Part shown: positions 8,338-14,402 of the stretch, piece by piece
Numbering within the stretch: position 1 is the first letter of the stretch
How the letters are laid out: every line of letters starts with the position of its first letter
Source of the DNA: a virus
Reading direction: 5' to 3' (one strand)
IMG/VR virus record: IMGVR_UViG_3300021961_000482
Span: 1 to 27,983 of that record
DNA: 27,983 bases
Made by a program: the position numbers and the translations under genes
The notes under the pieces: model-generated
Databases searched by the model: none
Told to the model about the DNA's origin: nothing
The model's input: the letters and a program-made list of their open reading frames with translations, nothing else

Positions 8338-8559
8338 TTAGTTCATTACCTTCTTCATCATCCGGTGTAGATATGACTCTGGTACTATCTTGATCCTCTC
8401 GAATCCTCGGATCATCGGCTGATAGGCTGGGTCACTGTCCGACATGGAGAACCTAGCGGCTACCTGCTCTGGTGAGGCGCTACCTGACCTGACGCTACGG
8501 ACCACCCAATCCCGGTAGGAGGGTGGTATCATGCGTAGTGCGTACTCTAGGTCTTCCAT
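8338..8559 (-). CDS. Hypothetical protein (73 aa)
   Basis: I do not recognise this family. The product begins MEDLEYALRMIPPSYRDWVV and is largely helical, with a middle part 'SASPEQVAARFSMSDSDPAY' that could be a short helix-turn-helix-like element. The C-terminus is basic (SYLHRMMKKVMN). ATG 8559 is preceded by an A/C-rich sequence (AAGAAACCACTATCC) and no Shine-Dalgarno sequence. It lies 99 bases after the SSB-like gene, separated from it by an inverted-repeat element. Confidence 0.65.
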   Translation of the reverse strand: MEDLEYALRMIPPSYRDWVVRSVRSGSASPEQVAARFSMSDSDPAYQPMIRGFERIKIVPESYLHRMMKKVMN

Positions 8560-8585
8560 GGATAGTGGTTTCTTGGAGCTAGGAT

Positions 8586-8648
8586 GCCCCTAGGAGGCGT
8601 TTTGATCTCTGATGAGGGTCACCATAGCGCAACTCATCTCCTAGGGGC
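8586..8648. repeat. 11-bp inverted repeat with inner stem between SSB-like and 73-aa genes
   Basis: GCCCCTAGGAG (8586-8596) and CTCCTAGGGGC (8638-8648) are perfectly complementary over 11 bp. A further 5-bp stem, ATGAG/CTCAT (8612-8616 with 8633-8637), stacks on it on one side. It fills most of the 99-base gap 8560-8658, in which I see no gene. There is no U-tract on the transcribed side, so a folded RNA or a DNA-level site fits better than a terminator. Confidence 0.6.
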
Positions 8649-8658
8649 TTGTAGGGTC

Positions 8659-8934
8659 TTAGAACAAGACGTCGTCTACCGGTTGATTGCCGCCGGCAGG
8701 ATGACCTTGGGGTCGGGGAGCCTTGGTCGAGTGCTTCCATGAGCCAATGATCGGTCCACGTTCACCTCGGTCACGGGCTTCCTTGGAGACACCTTGGACC
8801 ACGAAGCCGTCATTGCCGTACTTATCCGGTCCACCTTTGGATTCCAGAAGGGTTACTTCGAGGAACTTGCCGGTCTTACCTTCGTACAGATACTGTTTAT
8901 CCACCTTGCTGACGTTAATGTTGCATCTAATCAT
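8659..8934 (-). CDS. Single-stranded-DNA-binding-like protein
   Basis: The 91-aa protein looks like a small phage SSB with an OB-type beta region. The segment 'GKFLEVTLLESKGGPDKYGNDGFVVQGV' spans about residues 22-49 and 'GPIIGSWK' about 60-67. A disordered Pro/Gly/Gln tail follows, ending DDVLF. An acidic C-terminus closed by Phe is the hallmark by which SSBs recruit partner proteins. It directly follows the helicase gene with a 20-base spacer made only of A, C and T (ACAACACAACATAAC repeats) and no Shine-Dalgarno sequence. It should coat single-stranded DNA during replication and RecT-type recombination. I am fairly sure of the role, less of the exact family. Confidence 0.75.
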   Translation of the reverse strand: MIRCNINVSKVDKQYLYEGKTGKFLEVTLLESKGGPDKYGNDGFVVQGVSKEARDRGERGPIIGSWKHSTKAPRPQGHPAGGNQPVDDVLF

Positions 8935-8954
8935 GTTATGTTATGTTGTGTTGT

Positions 8955-10259
8955 TTACGAATCCTGCAATAGCGCAGGTTCAAATCTACAATAAGCACCT
9001 TCGTAGTGGCACGTCACCAATCCACACTCGCCGTCTCGTTGCTTTGCGATTGATATGGTTGCCTCACCTCTTGGTTCTACTCGGTTGCGGTCTAGCAGGA
9101 GGACCGTGTCTGCGTCTCGTTCGATCTGTCCTGAGTCTGCTAGGTCTGAGAGTCTTGGCTTACGTCCCTTCTCCTTCTCTGATTCACGGTTGAGCTGTGC
9201 GAGGGCCAACATAGCCACTCCAGTTGAAGCCGCACAAGCCTTCAGCGTTCCGGATACCTCGGCCACCTCGTAGGTTCGTTTCTCATAGCGTCCGCTTGCT
9301 CCGATCTTCTGCAGGTAGTCCACGATGACCAGCTTGATGCCATGCTTTCGGACAGCTCGTCGGATGGCTGAGGTTACCGTCCCGATCTTAGCCCCAGCGG
9401 ATAGGTCTAGGAAGTGGATCGGTGAGTTCTTGATCTTGATGTTGGCCGCTTGGATCCGGGCCATGTCGTTGTCGTTGAGCTGACCCGTCTTGATCGACTG
9501 CATGGACACCCCGGAGATGCACGAGACGAGGCGTCTGGTGATGGCATTGGTGGACATCTCGCAGGAGACGAACAGGGTGGGGACTTTGTGCAGCACCGTA
9601 GCGTTGGCCACGATGGAGGTTCCCATGGCTGTCTTGCCGATACTGGGACGTGCGGCGACCAAGGTAAGCTCGCGGTATTGCAGGCCATCGAGCATGGAGT
9701 CGAGCTTGGGAATGCCAGTCGGTACGCCGCTCAGTTCTCCATTGCGCTTCCAACGTTCCTGCGTGGCCTCGATGAAGCTGACGATGGCATCCTTGGCATT
9801 GCATGAGTCGGTCTGTGGTGCCGAGTCTAGGACCATTCCGGATTCCACCTGCTTGAGTACCTCGTCGACGCTCACGGCAGAGTTCCCGGAGCCTTCGATG
9901 ATCTTGGACCCAAGCTCCCTCAGCTTACGCCGCAGGTGAGCCTCGCGTATGCCGTCCGCGAAGTAGCTGACCATGCTGGCTGAGGGACACGAGGACATGG
10001 CTTCTGCCCAAGTGGCCATTGGTATCTCCAATGAACCGTGAGCTTTGTTCCATTCCTTGGTGAGCCTCTCCATGGACGCCGGTTGGTTCTGGCGCACCAG
10101 TCCGGCTATAAGCTCCAGCGTGAACCTGACGTCCTCGTTGACCAGCATCTCAGGTTGAACCAAGGAGACCACCTCGGAAGCCACGTCCGTGTCGCCTGAA
10201 AGACATGCCCCGAGGATTCCCAGCTCATCCTTGGGCGCGAAGTAGGCGTCCGAGTTCAT
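8955..10259 (-). CDS. dnaB: DnaB-type replicative helicase
   Basis: The 434-aa protein has an N-terminal helical domain (about 1-120) followed by a RecA-fold motor. Walker A is ARPSIGKT (203-210) and Walker B is VIVDYLQ (311-317). 'LAQLNR' (353-358), 'DSGQIERDAD' (375-384) and a C-terminal 'AKQRDG' complete the DnaB motif set. The order and spacing match bacterial DnaB and phage gp12-like helicases. No primase domain is fused to it. The start overlaps the stop of the replication-organiser gene by ATGA, consistent with the two proteins acting together at the fork. SSB-like protein is encoded next. Confidence 0.95.
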   Translation of the reverse strand: MNSDAYFAPKDELGILGACLSGDTDVASEVVSLVQPEMLVNEDVRFTLELIAGLVRQNQPASMERLTKEWNKAHGSLEIPMATWAEAMSSCPSASMVSYFADGIREAHLRRKLRELGSKIIEGSGNSAVSVDEVLKQVESGMVLDSAPQTDSCNAKDAIVSFIEATQERWKRNGELSGVPTGIPKLDSMLDGLQYRELTLVAARPSIGKTAMGTSIVANATVLHKVPTLFVSCEMSTNAITRRLVSCISGVSMQSIKTGQLNDNDMARIQAANIKIKNSPIHFLDLSAGAKIGTVTSAIRRAVRKHGIKLVIVDYLQKIGASGRYEKRTYEVAEVSGTLKACAASTGVAMLALAQLNRESEKEKGRKPRLSDLADSGQIERDADTVLLLDRNRVEPRGEATISIAKQRDGECGLVTCHYEGAYCRFEPALLQDS

Positions 10260-11008
10260 CCCATGGCCTCCATGAGAGCGATCTGCTCCGGAGTGTACTT
10301 GCTGGTATCCGGGGCATGGCGTTGAGGCTGCGGCTGATACGACTCCTTAGGCGGGAAGATTCCAGACCATCCGCTCGCCATGGAGTGGTCAACCGCTGAC
10401 GGGAACGTAGCCGGGGTAAACTCTCTGGACCACTTCGTCAGTGCCGCCTTGAGTCCGGTCTGCTTGTAACCCTCGCGACGCTCCGACTTGTACTTGAGCC
10501 AGAGCTTCACGGCTTCGAGACAGTTCTCGGTGCGAAGGCCCTCCGGCAACTCGACATCGAAGGCAACAACCCAAGGCGACTGCTTTGGTGTATTCTTAGT
10601 TTCTGATCTATCTTCTCTATCTTCTCTATCGGATAGCCAGTCGGTTTCCGTCCGGTTAACCGGTGGGTTTTCAGTGGGTTTCTTCTTTGTGGGTCTTCCA
10701 CCTAGTTTTCCATTGGTCCAAGCAGAAATCAGGGATGCATTGCACTGTGCCCAATCGTGGGCAACAAAGGCTCCATCCTCAACTCTTGCGAAGGTTTGAA
10801 GCATGGAATTCCAGAAAACGGCGGCGTCTCCATCCCATCGGCAAACCGAGGCTAAAACGTCCGGATTCCAGTCGGTAAACCGGTCGGTTTTTCTAGACTG
10901 GCAGTGTGCCCATAAACGTATGACGTAAATGGGTGCAACCTCAGTGCCTAGAAGTCGAACTAGGAGTCTGGTTTTCCAGTGCTCTAGGAAGTCTGGCTCT
11001 ACAATCAT
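10256..11008 (-). CDS. Replication organiser / helicase-loader-like protein
   Basis: The 250-aa protein starts MIVEPDFLEHWKTRLLVRLL. It has an N-terminal winged-helix-like half (about 1-105, with 'IRLWAHCQSRKTDRF' and 'SLISAWTNGKLGGRPTKK'). A charged disordered linker of about 30 residues follows, then a C-terminal 'WLKYKSERREGYKQTGLKAALTKW' segment as in phage replisome-organiser and DnaT-like proteins. It ends in a short helix overlapping the helicase gene by ATGA, which supports a helicase-loading role. ATG 11008 was chosen over the longer frame because upstream bases form a large RNA hairpin. The linker is encoded by a 9-base tandem repeat giving DREDREDRSE. Confidence 0.7.
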   Translation of the reverse strand: MIVEPDFLEHWKTRLLVRLLGTEVAPIYVIRLWAHCQSRKTDRFTDWNPDVLASVCRWDGDAAVFWNSMLQTFARVEDGAFVAHDWAQCNASLISAWTNGKLGGRPTKKKPTENPPVNRTETDWLSDREDREDRSETKNTPKQSPWVVAFDVELPEGLRTENCLEAVKLWLKYKSERREGYKQTGLKAALTKWSREFTPATFPSAVDHSMASGWSGIFPPKESYQPQPQRHAPDTSKYTPEQIALMEAMG

Positions 11009-11018
11009 AGCGGGTAAC

Positions 11019-11107
11019 AAAAACCCCAGTCCAACCAACAACGTTCGCACAGGTGCACCGTGGAACCCAATGGGAACCACATACCTTCGTTGCTGGCTGG
11101 ACTGGGG
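11019..11107 (-). terminator. Long stem-loop with U5 tract ahead of the replication gene
   Basis: Bases 11088-11107 and 11024-11043 pair over 20 positions on the transcribed strand. Eighteen are Watson-Crick pairs and two are G-U wobbles; the wobbles would be A-C mismatches on the other strand, so the helix is specific to minus-strand RNA. The 44-base loop contains a smaller hairpin. Five U residues (11019-11023) follow, then 10 bases to the start codon. It may be an intrinsic terminator, an attenuator, or a structured 5' leader of the replication gene. The 165-base gap 11009-11173 holds no gene; it also contains a 6-bp hairpin at 11144-11161. Confidence 0.7.
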
Positions 11108-11173
11108 GCTTTGTGTGTCATGGTGCTCGGGGTGCGAATCCCGGTCCCTCACGCAAGGGACATTGCTGACGTA

Positions 11174-11359
11174 CTAGCGGCGCATCAGGTTGTCAATCTG
11201 GGCGTCGGTGAGCTTGTATTTAGGCGGCTGGATCCACCCGTTGAGTATGGCCCGGTAAACGAGCTTCGGTGCGGCTTCGAGCAACTCCCTCACTTCCGCG
11301 TCCGAGAGCTTCGGGTCGCCTTGGACTTCGTTGCCTCGCTTTTTGCTGTGTAATGCCAT
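11174..11359 (-). CDS. Hypothetical protein (61 aa)
   Basis: I do not recognise this protein. It begins MALHSKKRGNEVQGDPKLSD and then forms a predominantly helical, charged body (SDAEVRELLEAAPKLVYRAI, then KLTDAQIDNLMRR). Its first 24 codons overlap the end of the winged-HTH gene in another frame. A purine-rich stretch (AAGGAGAGG) lies upstream at slightly long spacing (12 bases), which supports real initiation. It is the last gene before the structured leader of the replication gene. Confidence 0.55.
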   Translation of the reverse strand: MALHSKKRGNEVQGDPKLSDAEVRELLEAAPKLVYRAILNGWIQPPKYKLTDAQIDNLMRR

Positions 11360-11574
11360 GTTGGGTATACGCCTCTCCTTCCATTCTGAATCCTGAACTT
11401 CCTCTGTTCAATCGTTCCGATGTCAATGCCTTTGCGAATTAACCTGATCGCATGGGAAATACTGGTCCCCCATTCTGATGCCAGTTGCGTCATGGTTTTC
11501 CACCCGCTCGGTACAACCTCCGGCTGACACGCTATCGCCTCCTTCAGGCTCTTCAAAAGCTTGGCAGAGTCCAT
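11290..11574 (-). CDS. Winged-HTH DNA-binding protein
   Basis: The product is 94 aa from the chosen ATG, MDSAKLLKSLKEAIACQPEV; an ATG at 11595 would add seven residues. Residues about 25-75 look like a winged helix. 'MTQLASEWGTSISHAIRLIR' is the helix-turn-helix and the following 'KFRIQNGRRGVYPTWHY' a beta wing. The C-terminal tail is Lys/Ser/Thr-rich and basic. It overlaps the metallophosphoesterase stop by 22 bases and the 61-aa gene at its end. The position upstream of the replication module suggests a regulator or origin-binding protein, but no target site can be assigned. Confidence 0.6.
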   Translation of the reverse strand: MDSAKLLKSLKEAIACQPEVVPSGWKTMTQLASEWGTSISHAIRLIRKGIDIGTIEQRKFRIQNGRRGVYPTWHYTAKSEATKSKATRSSRTRK

Positions 11575-12302
11575 TGCTGCTCGTTCTGTGGCCATTGGTG
11601 GAGATACAGTTGCGCTGATGTATCCGTGTACTCTCCGAATACGATGCCATGACTCCATGCCAAGGTTGAGCGGCGGCGATGAGCGTACTCCATGGCAGGA
11701 AGATCGGCCAGCGTTCCGGGGGACAGCGCGACCGGATTGTCAATCCTGCGACCGTAAGCGATACCAGCCCGGTGGGCATGAGCCACGACAACATTCCCGA
11801 AGGTCTCGGCGGAGTCTCTGAGGTAGTTCTCTCCGTAGAGGATACCGTGGCCCCACTTGAACCCTCCGAGTTGATACCAACAGTCTGGCAGGACTCCATA
11901 CTTCAGGATCTTGACCCGGCAGTGCTTCTCGATCGGAGCCATCATTTTCTCCCAGACCGCCTCAGCAAAACCACGGATGACCGCGTTATGGTGGCGCAGG
12001 TACATCTTTGCCCGCTCGTCGTGGTTGCCGATCGTAAACACCGTGGGCTTGAGCTGGTTGAGGAACTTTGCACCTTCACCGATGTCATCGAGGTAGTCAT
12101 CCGCTGCATCCGCTTGGTTGGGGTTACCCAGTGAGCCTGCTCGGAGTGCCGCCAGATCGTAGGCATCACCGAGGTGGATCACCTCATGCGGCTTGTAGCG
12201 TTCTCGGAAGCGTAGCACCGCTTCCAGCGCCTTGGGATTAGCCCGTGACCCGTGGGAGCAGCCGATGGCCATCACCCGTTTGCGGGCCTTGCTGATGTTC
12301 AC
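11553..12302 (-). CDS. Calcineurin-like metallophosphoesterase
   Basis: The 249-aa protein has the phosphoesterase motif series: GCSHGS (residues 14-19), HLGDAYD (43-49), GNHDE (92-96), GHG (151-153) and AHAHRAG (174-180). These supply the two-metal site of calcineurin-like enzymes. The first motif is unusual. The metal-binding Asp of the normal D-x-H is replaced by Cys15 (C-S-H), while Asp46, Asn93, His152, His175 and His177 remain. Substrate is unknown; phage members act on cyclic nucleotides, nucleotides or nucleic-acid ends. The frame opens with GTG at 12302, and an ATG at 12272 lies just before the first motif. A 38-base gap with two direct GAATAAG copies precedes the start. Confidence 0.85.
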   Translation of the reverse strand: MNISKARKRVMAIGCSHGSRANPKALEAVLRFRERYKPHEVIHLGDAYDLAALRAGSLGNPNQADAADDYLDDIGEGAKFLNQLKPTVFTIGNHDERAKMYLRHHNAVIRGFAEAVWEKMMAPIEKHCRVKILKYGVLPDCWYQLGGFKWGHGILYGENYLRDSAETFGNVVVAHAHRAGIAYGRRIDNPVALSPGTLADLPAMEYAHRRRSTLAWSHGIVFGEYTDTSAQLYLHQWPQNEQQWTLPSF

Positions 12303-12340
12303 GAGCAGTCTTATTCAAGATTGGCAAGCGTTTTCCAAGC

Positions 12341-12559
12341 TTATTCAGGGAAACCGTAGCATTCTTGAATAGCGGCGCAGACCATCGCATAGACCTCCAT
12401 CAGGGCCTGCTCGGTGCTCTCATAGTTGTGCCCGTACTTCACCTTGGACCGCAGCATCTCTCGGATTTCATCCAGTGCCATACGGTACTCCGTGGCGTGG
12501 ATGGCGTCGTAGTGGAATGCGTCCTCATCTGGAAGGTGGAACTCAAGTTTTGCTTTCAT
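12341..12559 (-). CDS. Conserved phage protein (72 aa), unknown function
   Basis: The protein starts MKAKLEFHLPDEDAFHYDAI. A short beta strand with 'L.F.LP.E...F' is followed by helices with 'ALDEIREMLRSKVKYG'. Small proteins of this pattern are common in phage replication and recombination regions, as recalled from family knowledge, but I know of no function. Its start overlaps the stop of the AT-rich nuclease gene by ATGA. Base composition returns to the genome norm here. Confidence 0.75.
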   Translation of the reverse strand: MKAKLEFHLPDEDAFHYDAIHATEYRMALDEIREMLRSKVKYGHNYESTEQALMEVYAMVCAAIQECYGFPE

Positions 12560-13032
12560 GTGTATTTGATTGCTCTTGTCATGTCGAAAAATGCATTAGG
12601 TCTTTCAGCCTCACCACCGTTCACGGTCTTTCTTGTTTTTGTTTGCTCAACCCTCCACTTAATCTTCATCGCTCCAGATCCGTCCCAGAATGTTGCAGCT
12701 AACGAAACGTCATCCTTGATACAGTACAAGATTCCAACAAACGAAACGCGAAGATGTTTGGTTATATTGTAGAGCTCGTGAATCTTGTCGTAAGATATCA
12801 GCCATTCTCCGTTGAAATTGCCGAACAATTCTTCGCTGCTTATGTTTCTGCTTTTCACCTCGTACAATGCAACTGCGACATTGTTTTTAAGAATTATTCC
12901 ATCAGCGATGGATGGTAATTCATCAGAAAACCATACGAAATCATAATTGGTTTTCTTCTGAATCTTCGAAACAGCCACTTTGCTGTTGTATATCGCCTCA
13001 AGCCCTAGAGGTGTTGTTGAGTCCAATCTCAA
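12556..13032 (-). CDS. PD-(D/E)XK nuclease-like protein on an AT-rich insert
   Basis: The 158-aa protein contains 'PSIADGIILKNNVAVALYEVK' (residues 40-60). Asp44 and Glu58-x-Lys60 fit the PD-(D/E)XK nuclease core, and Glu12 could be the first-helix acid. Such small enzymes include restriction-like, repair and Holliday-junction nucleases; the target is unknown. No ATG precedes the core. TTG 13032 is supported by AAAAAGGA five bases upstream. The gene is visibly richer in A and T than both neighbours and uses more AAA, ATT and AAT codons, suggesting recent transfer. It nevertheless overlaps its neighbours, by 35 bases upstream and by ATGA downstream. Confidence 0.65.
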   Translation of the reverse strand: MRLDSTTPLGLEAIYNSKVAVSKIQKKTNYDFVWFSDELPSIADGIILKNNVAVALYEVKSRNISSEELFGNFNGEWLISYDKIHELYNITKHLRVSFVGILYCIKDDVSLAATFWDGSGAMKIKWRVEQTKTRKTVNGGEAERPNAFFDMTRAIKYT

Positions 13033-13165
13033 TGTATTCCTTTTTGAACTTCTCTATCTCTTCCAAAGCAATTTGCACTTGCTGATTCGTCGGCTCCTCT
13101 GCACCGCATAGGATGCCAAGCCGCTCCTGCAGTCGGTACTGGATCTCAATGTCCAGATCGGTCAC
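12998..13165 (-). CDS. Small protein (55 aa), GTG start
   Basis: The frame begins with GTG at 13165, overlapping the stop of the Ig-like gene by GTGA, and encodes an entirely helical, acidic peptide. It starts (M)TDLDIEIQYRLQERLG and ends NNTSRA. The middle part 'QIALEEIEKFKKEYIEIG' is amphipathic and may form a coiled coil. It has no recognised family. Its tail overlaps the start of the AT-rich nuclease gene, so the nuclease's ribosome-binding site lies inside this gene. Confidence 0.6.
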   Translation of the reverse strand: MTDLDIEIQYRLQERLGILCGAEEPTNQQVQIALEEIEKFKKEYIEIGLNNTSRA

Positions 13166-13662
13166 GGCACCCTCCTCAGCTTCACGGAGTCACCTTCAGG
13201 GATCACCACCGCAGCACGCAGCACGCAGGCGTTGGTAACGAGCACTCGTGTCTTGTAGAGCGAAGACAGGGCTGTGGGTTCCTTGCCGTCTAGCGTGTAG
13301 CGCACCGGCAGGTTTCCCAGCGAGCAGACCAGCCGGATCTGACTAGGGCCACGGATGTCCACGGAGTCCCCGCGCACCTCGGTGTTGTTGACGAAGATCC
13401 GGATCACACGCTGCCAACGTACCTTGTAGAGCGCAGAGTGCCCGCTAGTGCTCTCCACGCGATACGTTCCGGCATCGGCCTCCTGTGCGGATGGGATCTC
13501 AAGGACGCGGTTTGTAGCGCCGGGGATGGCTCGTCCACCCAGAGACCACTGGTAGTCCTCAGCGGTGTGCGGTGCCTCCAGACGCAGCGGCAGGTTCTCC
13601 AGAGCGATCTGGGCTGACGCGGAGAAGGCAACGCAACTGACGAGGATTCCTCGGATGTTCAT
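13162..13662 (-). CDS. Secreted protein with Ig-like and chitobiase-like domains
   Basis: The 166-aa product opens with a signal peptide (MNIRGILVSCVAFSASA, probable cleavage after A17). Residues about 25-80 form an Ig-like domain with the characteristic 'YQWSLGGRAIPGATNRVLEI' and 'DAGTYRVEST'. Residues about 100-153 resemble the chitobiase C-terminal-type repeat (VRYTLDGKEPTALSSLY). Both repeats are abundant in exported proteins of Verrucomicrobiota and Planctomycetota. The start was set at the ATG after the preceding stop (ATGA overlap); upstream codons belong to another gene. An exported phage protein expressed with small accessory genes could modify the host surface or exclude other phages; this is inference. 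Confidence 0.75.
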   Translation of the reverse strand: MNIRGILVSCVAFSASAQIALENLPLRLEAPHTAEDYQWSLGGRAIPGATNRVLEIPSAQEADAGTYRVESTSGHSALYKVRWQRVIRIFVNNTEVRGDSVDIRGPSQIRLVCSLGNLPVRYTLDGKEPTALSSLYKTRVLVTNACVLRAAVVIPEGDSVKLRRVP

Positions 13663-13838
13663 TCCACACGCTCCATGTTCACAAACCCCAGCCGATCTTC
13701 CTCGATCGCAATTCCGCAACCATTGCGCCTGCAATACAGCTCCAGCATGTCGTAGATCTCATTGCCTTGATCGTGACCCAGCCTCGCCTGCAGCAGACCT
13801 TTGAGCGTGAGCCTGTACACTTCCTCCTGCTCGCTCAT
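13659..13838 (-). CDS. Small protein (59 aa)
   Basis: The frame from ATG 13838 to TGA 13659 encodes MSEQEEVYRLTLKGLLQARL followed by 'GHDQGNEIYDMLELYCRRNG' and an acidic end. It overlaps the genes on both sides by ATGA, which strongly supports it as real. It is acidic and helical with two Cys residues near the middle. I do not recognise a family and can assign no function. Confidence 0.7.
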   Translation of the reverse strand: MSEQEEVYRLTLKGLLQARLGHDQGNEIYDMLELYCRRNGCGIAIEEDRLGFVNMERVE

Positions 13839-14044
13839 GGCTTGGCCTCCACGATTCGGATCACCTCACCCAGCGCCTTGCGGTCTTCAGCGATCCACCG
13901 CTCGCCAGCAAGCAGACTCTCGAGTTGCTCGATGCGCTCCCTAGCCTCGGACAGTTCGTCGGCTAGCTTGTGCGCGAAGTCCGCATCCACCACCCAGACT
14001 CCCGGGCGTGTCTGATACTCTCTGACGGTTACTCGTTCGCTCAT
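13835..14044 (-). CDS. Small coiled-coil protein (69 aa)
   Basis: The product starts MSERVTVREYQTRPGVWVVD, a short beta-like head. A heptad-rich helix follows (about 24-50, HKLADELSEARERIEQLESL). Many phages encode peptides of this form among early accessory genes; no function is known to me. It is joined to both neighbours by ATGA overlaps. Confidence 0.7.
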   Translation of the reverse strand: MSERVTVREYQTRPGVWVVDADFAHKLADELSEARERIEQLESLLAGERWIAEDRKALGEVIRIVEAKP

Positions 14045-14316
14045 CGTACTCCCCTCCGGTAGCGAGCCACGGTGGTCTCGGAGACACCCAGAGCCTGAGC
14101 TGCAGCCGATAGCGTCACCTCTCTTGGGAATGCCCTGATCTTGTCCGCGATGTGTTTGGCGATGCTTGGCCTGCCAACCTTGCTGGGGCGGTAGCCAACC
14201 GGGTTACGCAGGTCGACCAGCTCCTGCTCCATCCGGCGTGCCTCGGCGATCAGTGACGGCATTGGCAGCTCTCGGCCCAGCAGGCGGAACGTATGGTTGT
14301 CTGTACGTGGTGTCAT
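14041..14316 (-). CDS. HTH DNA-binding protein (91 aa)
   Basis: The protein begins MTPRTDNHTFRLLGRELPMP. A helical middle precedes a resolvase/Hin-like helix-turn-helix at the C-terminus (about residues 66-90: REVTLSAAAQALGVSETTVA, then RYRRG). The phrase 'GRPSIAKHIADKI' just before it is typical of the DNA-binding end of invertases and resolvases, but there is no catalytic domain. It may be a regulator or a nucleoid-type DNA-binding protein. ATG 14316 overlaps the stop of the 29-aa membrane peptide (ATGA). Confidence 0.7.
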   Translation of the reverse strand: MTPRTDNHTFRLLGRELPMPSLIAEARRMEQELVDLRNPVGYRPSKVGRPSIAKHIADKIRAFPREVTLSAAAQALGVSETTVARYRRGVR

Positions 14317-14402
14317 GCTCCGATCCTCCCGAGTACGTATCCCAGTGTCATGAGGGCAACCGCGCCCCATATCACAAGTGCTGCTTGTAGGTTCTTGTTC
14401 AT
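14313..14402 (-). CDS. 29-aa single-span membrane peptide
   Basis: The short frame encodes MNKNLQAALVIWGAVALMTL and ends GYVLGRIGA: a charged N-terminus, one hydrophobic span of about 20 residues and a basic end. It is linked by ATGA to genes on both sides and has GGGGGAAG upstream, so it is probably translated. It lies close to the secreted lysozyme-like gene, so a lysis-related or membrane-regulatory role is possible, but peptides this short also occur as inhibitors or leader peptides. Confidence 0.6.
   Translation of the reverse strand: MNKNLQAALVIWGAVALMTLGYVLGRIGA

Noticed and set aside
11009-11152. Extension of the replication protein to a start at 11152
   Set aside because: The added 48 codons coincide with the long RNA hairpin, have no ribosome-binding site and read like untranslated sequence.
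11080-11162. tRNA-like 3' end (CGGGG-TGCGAAT-CCCGG resembling a T-arm)
   Set aside because: The T-loop-like element is striking, but no matching acceptor, D-arm or anticodon arm can be drawn on either strand.
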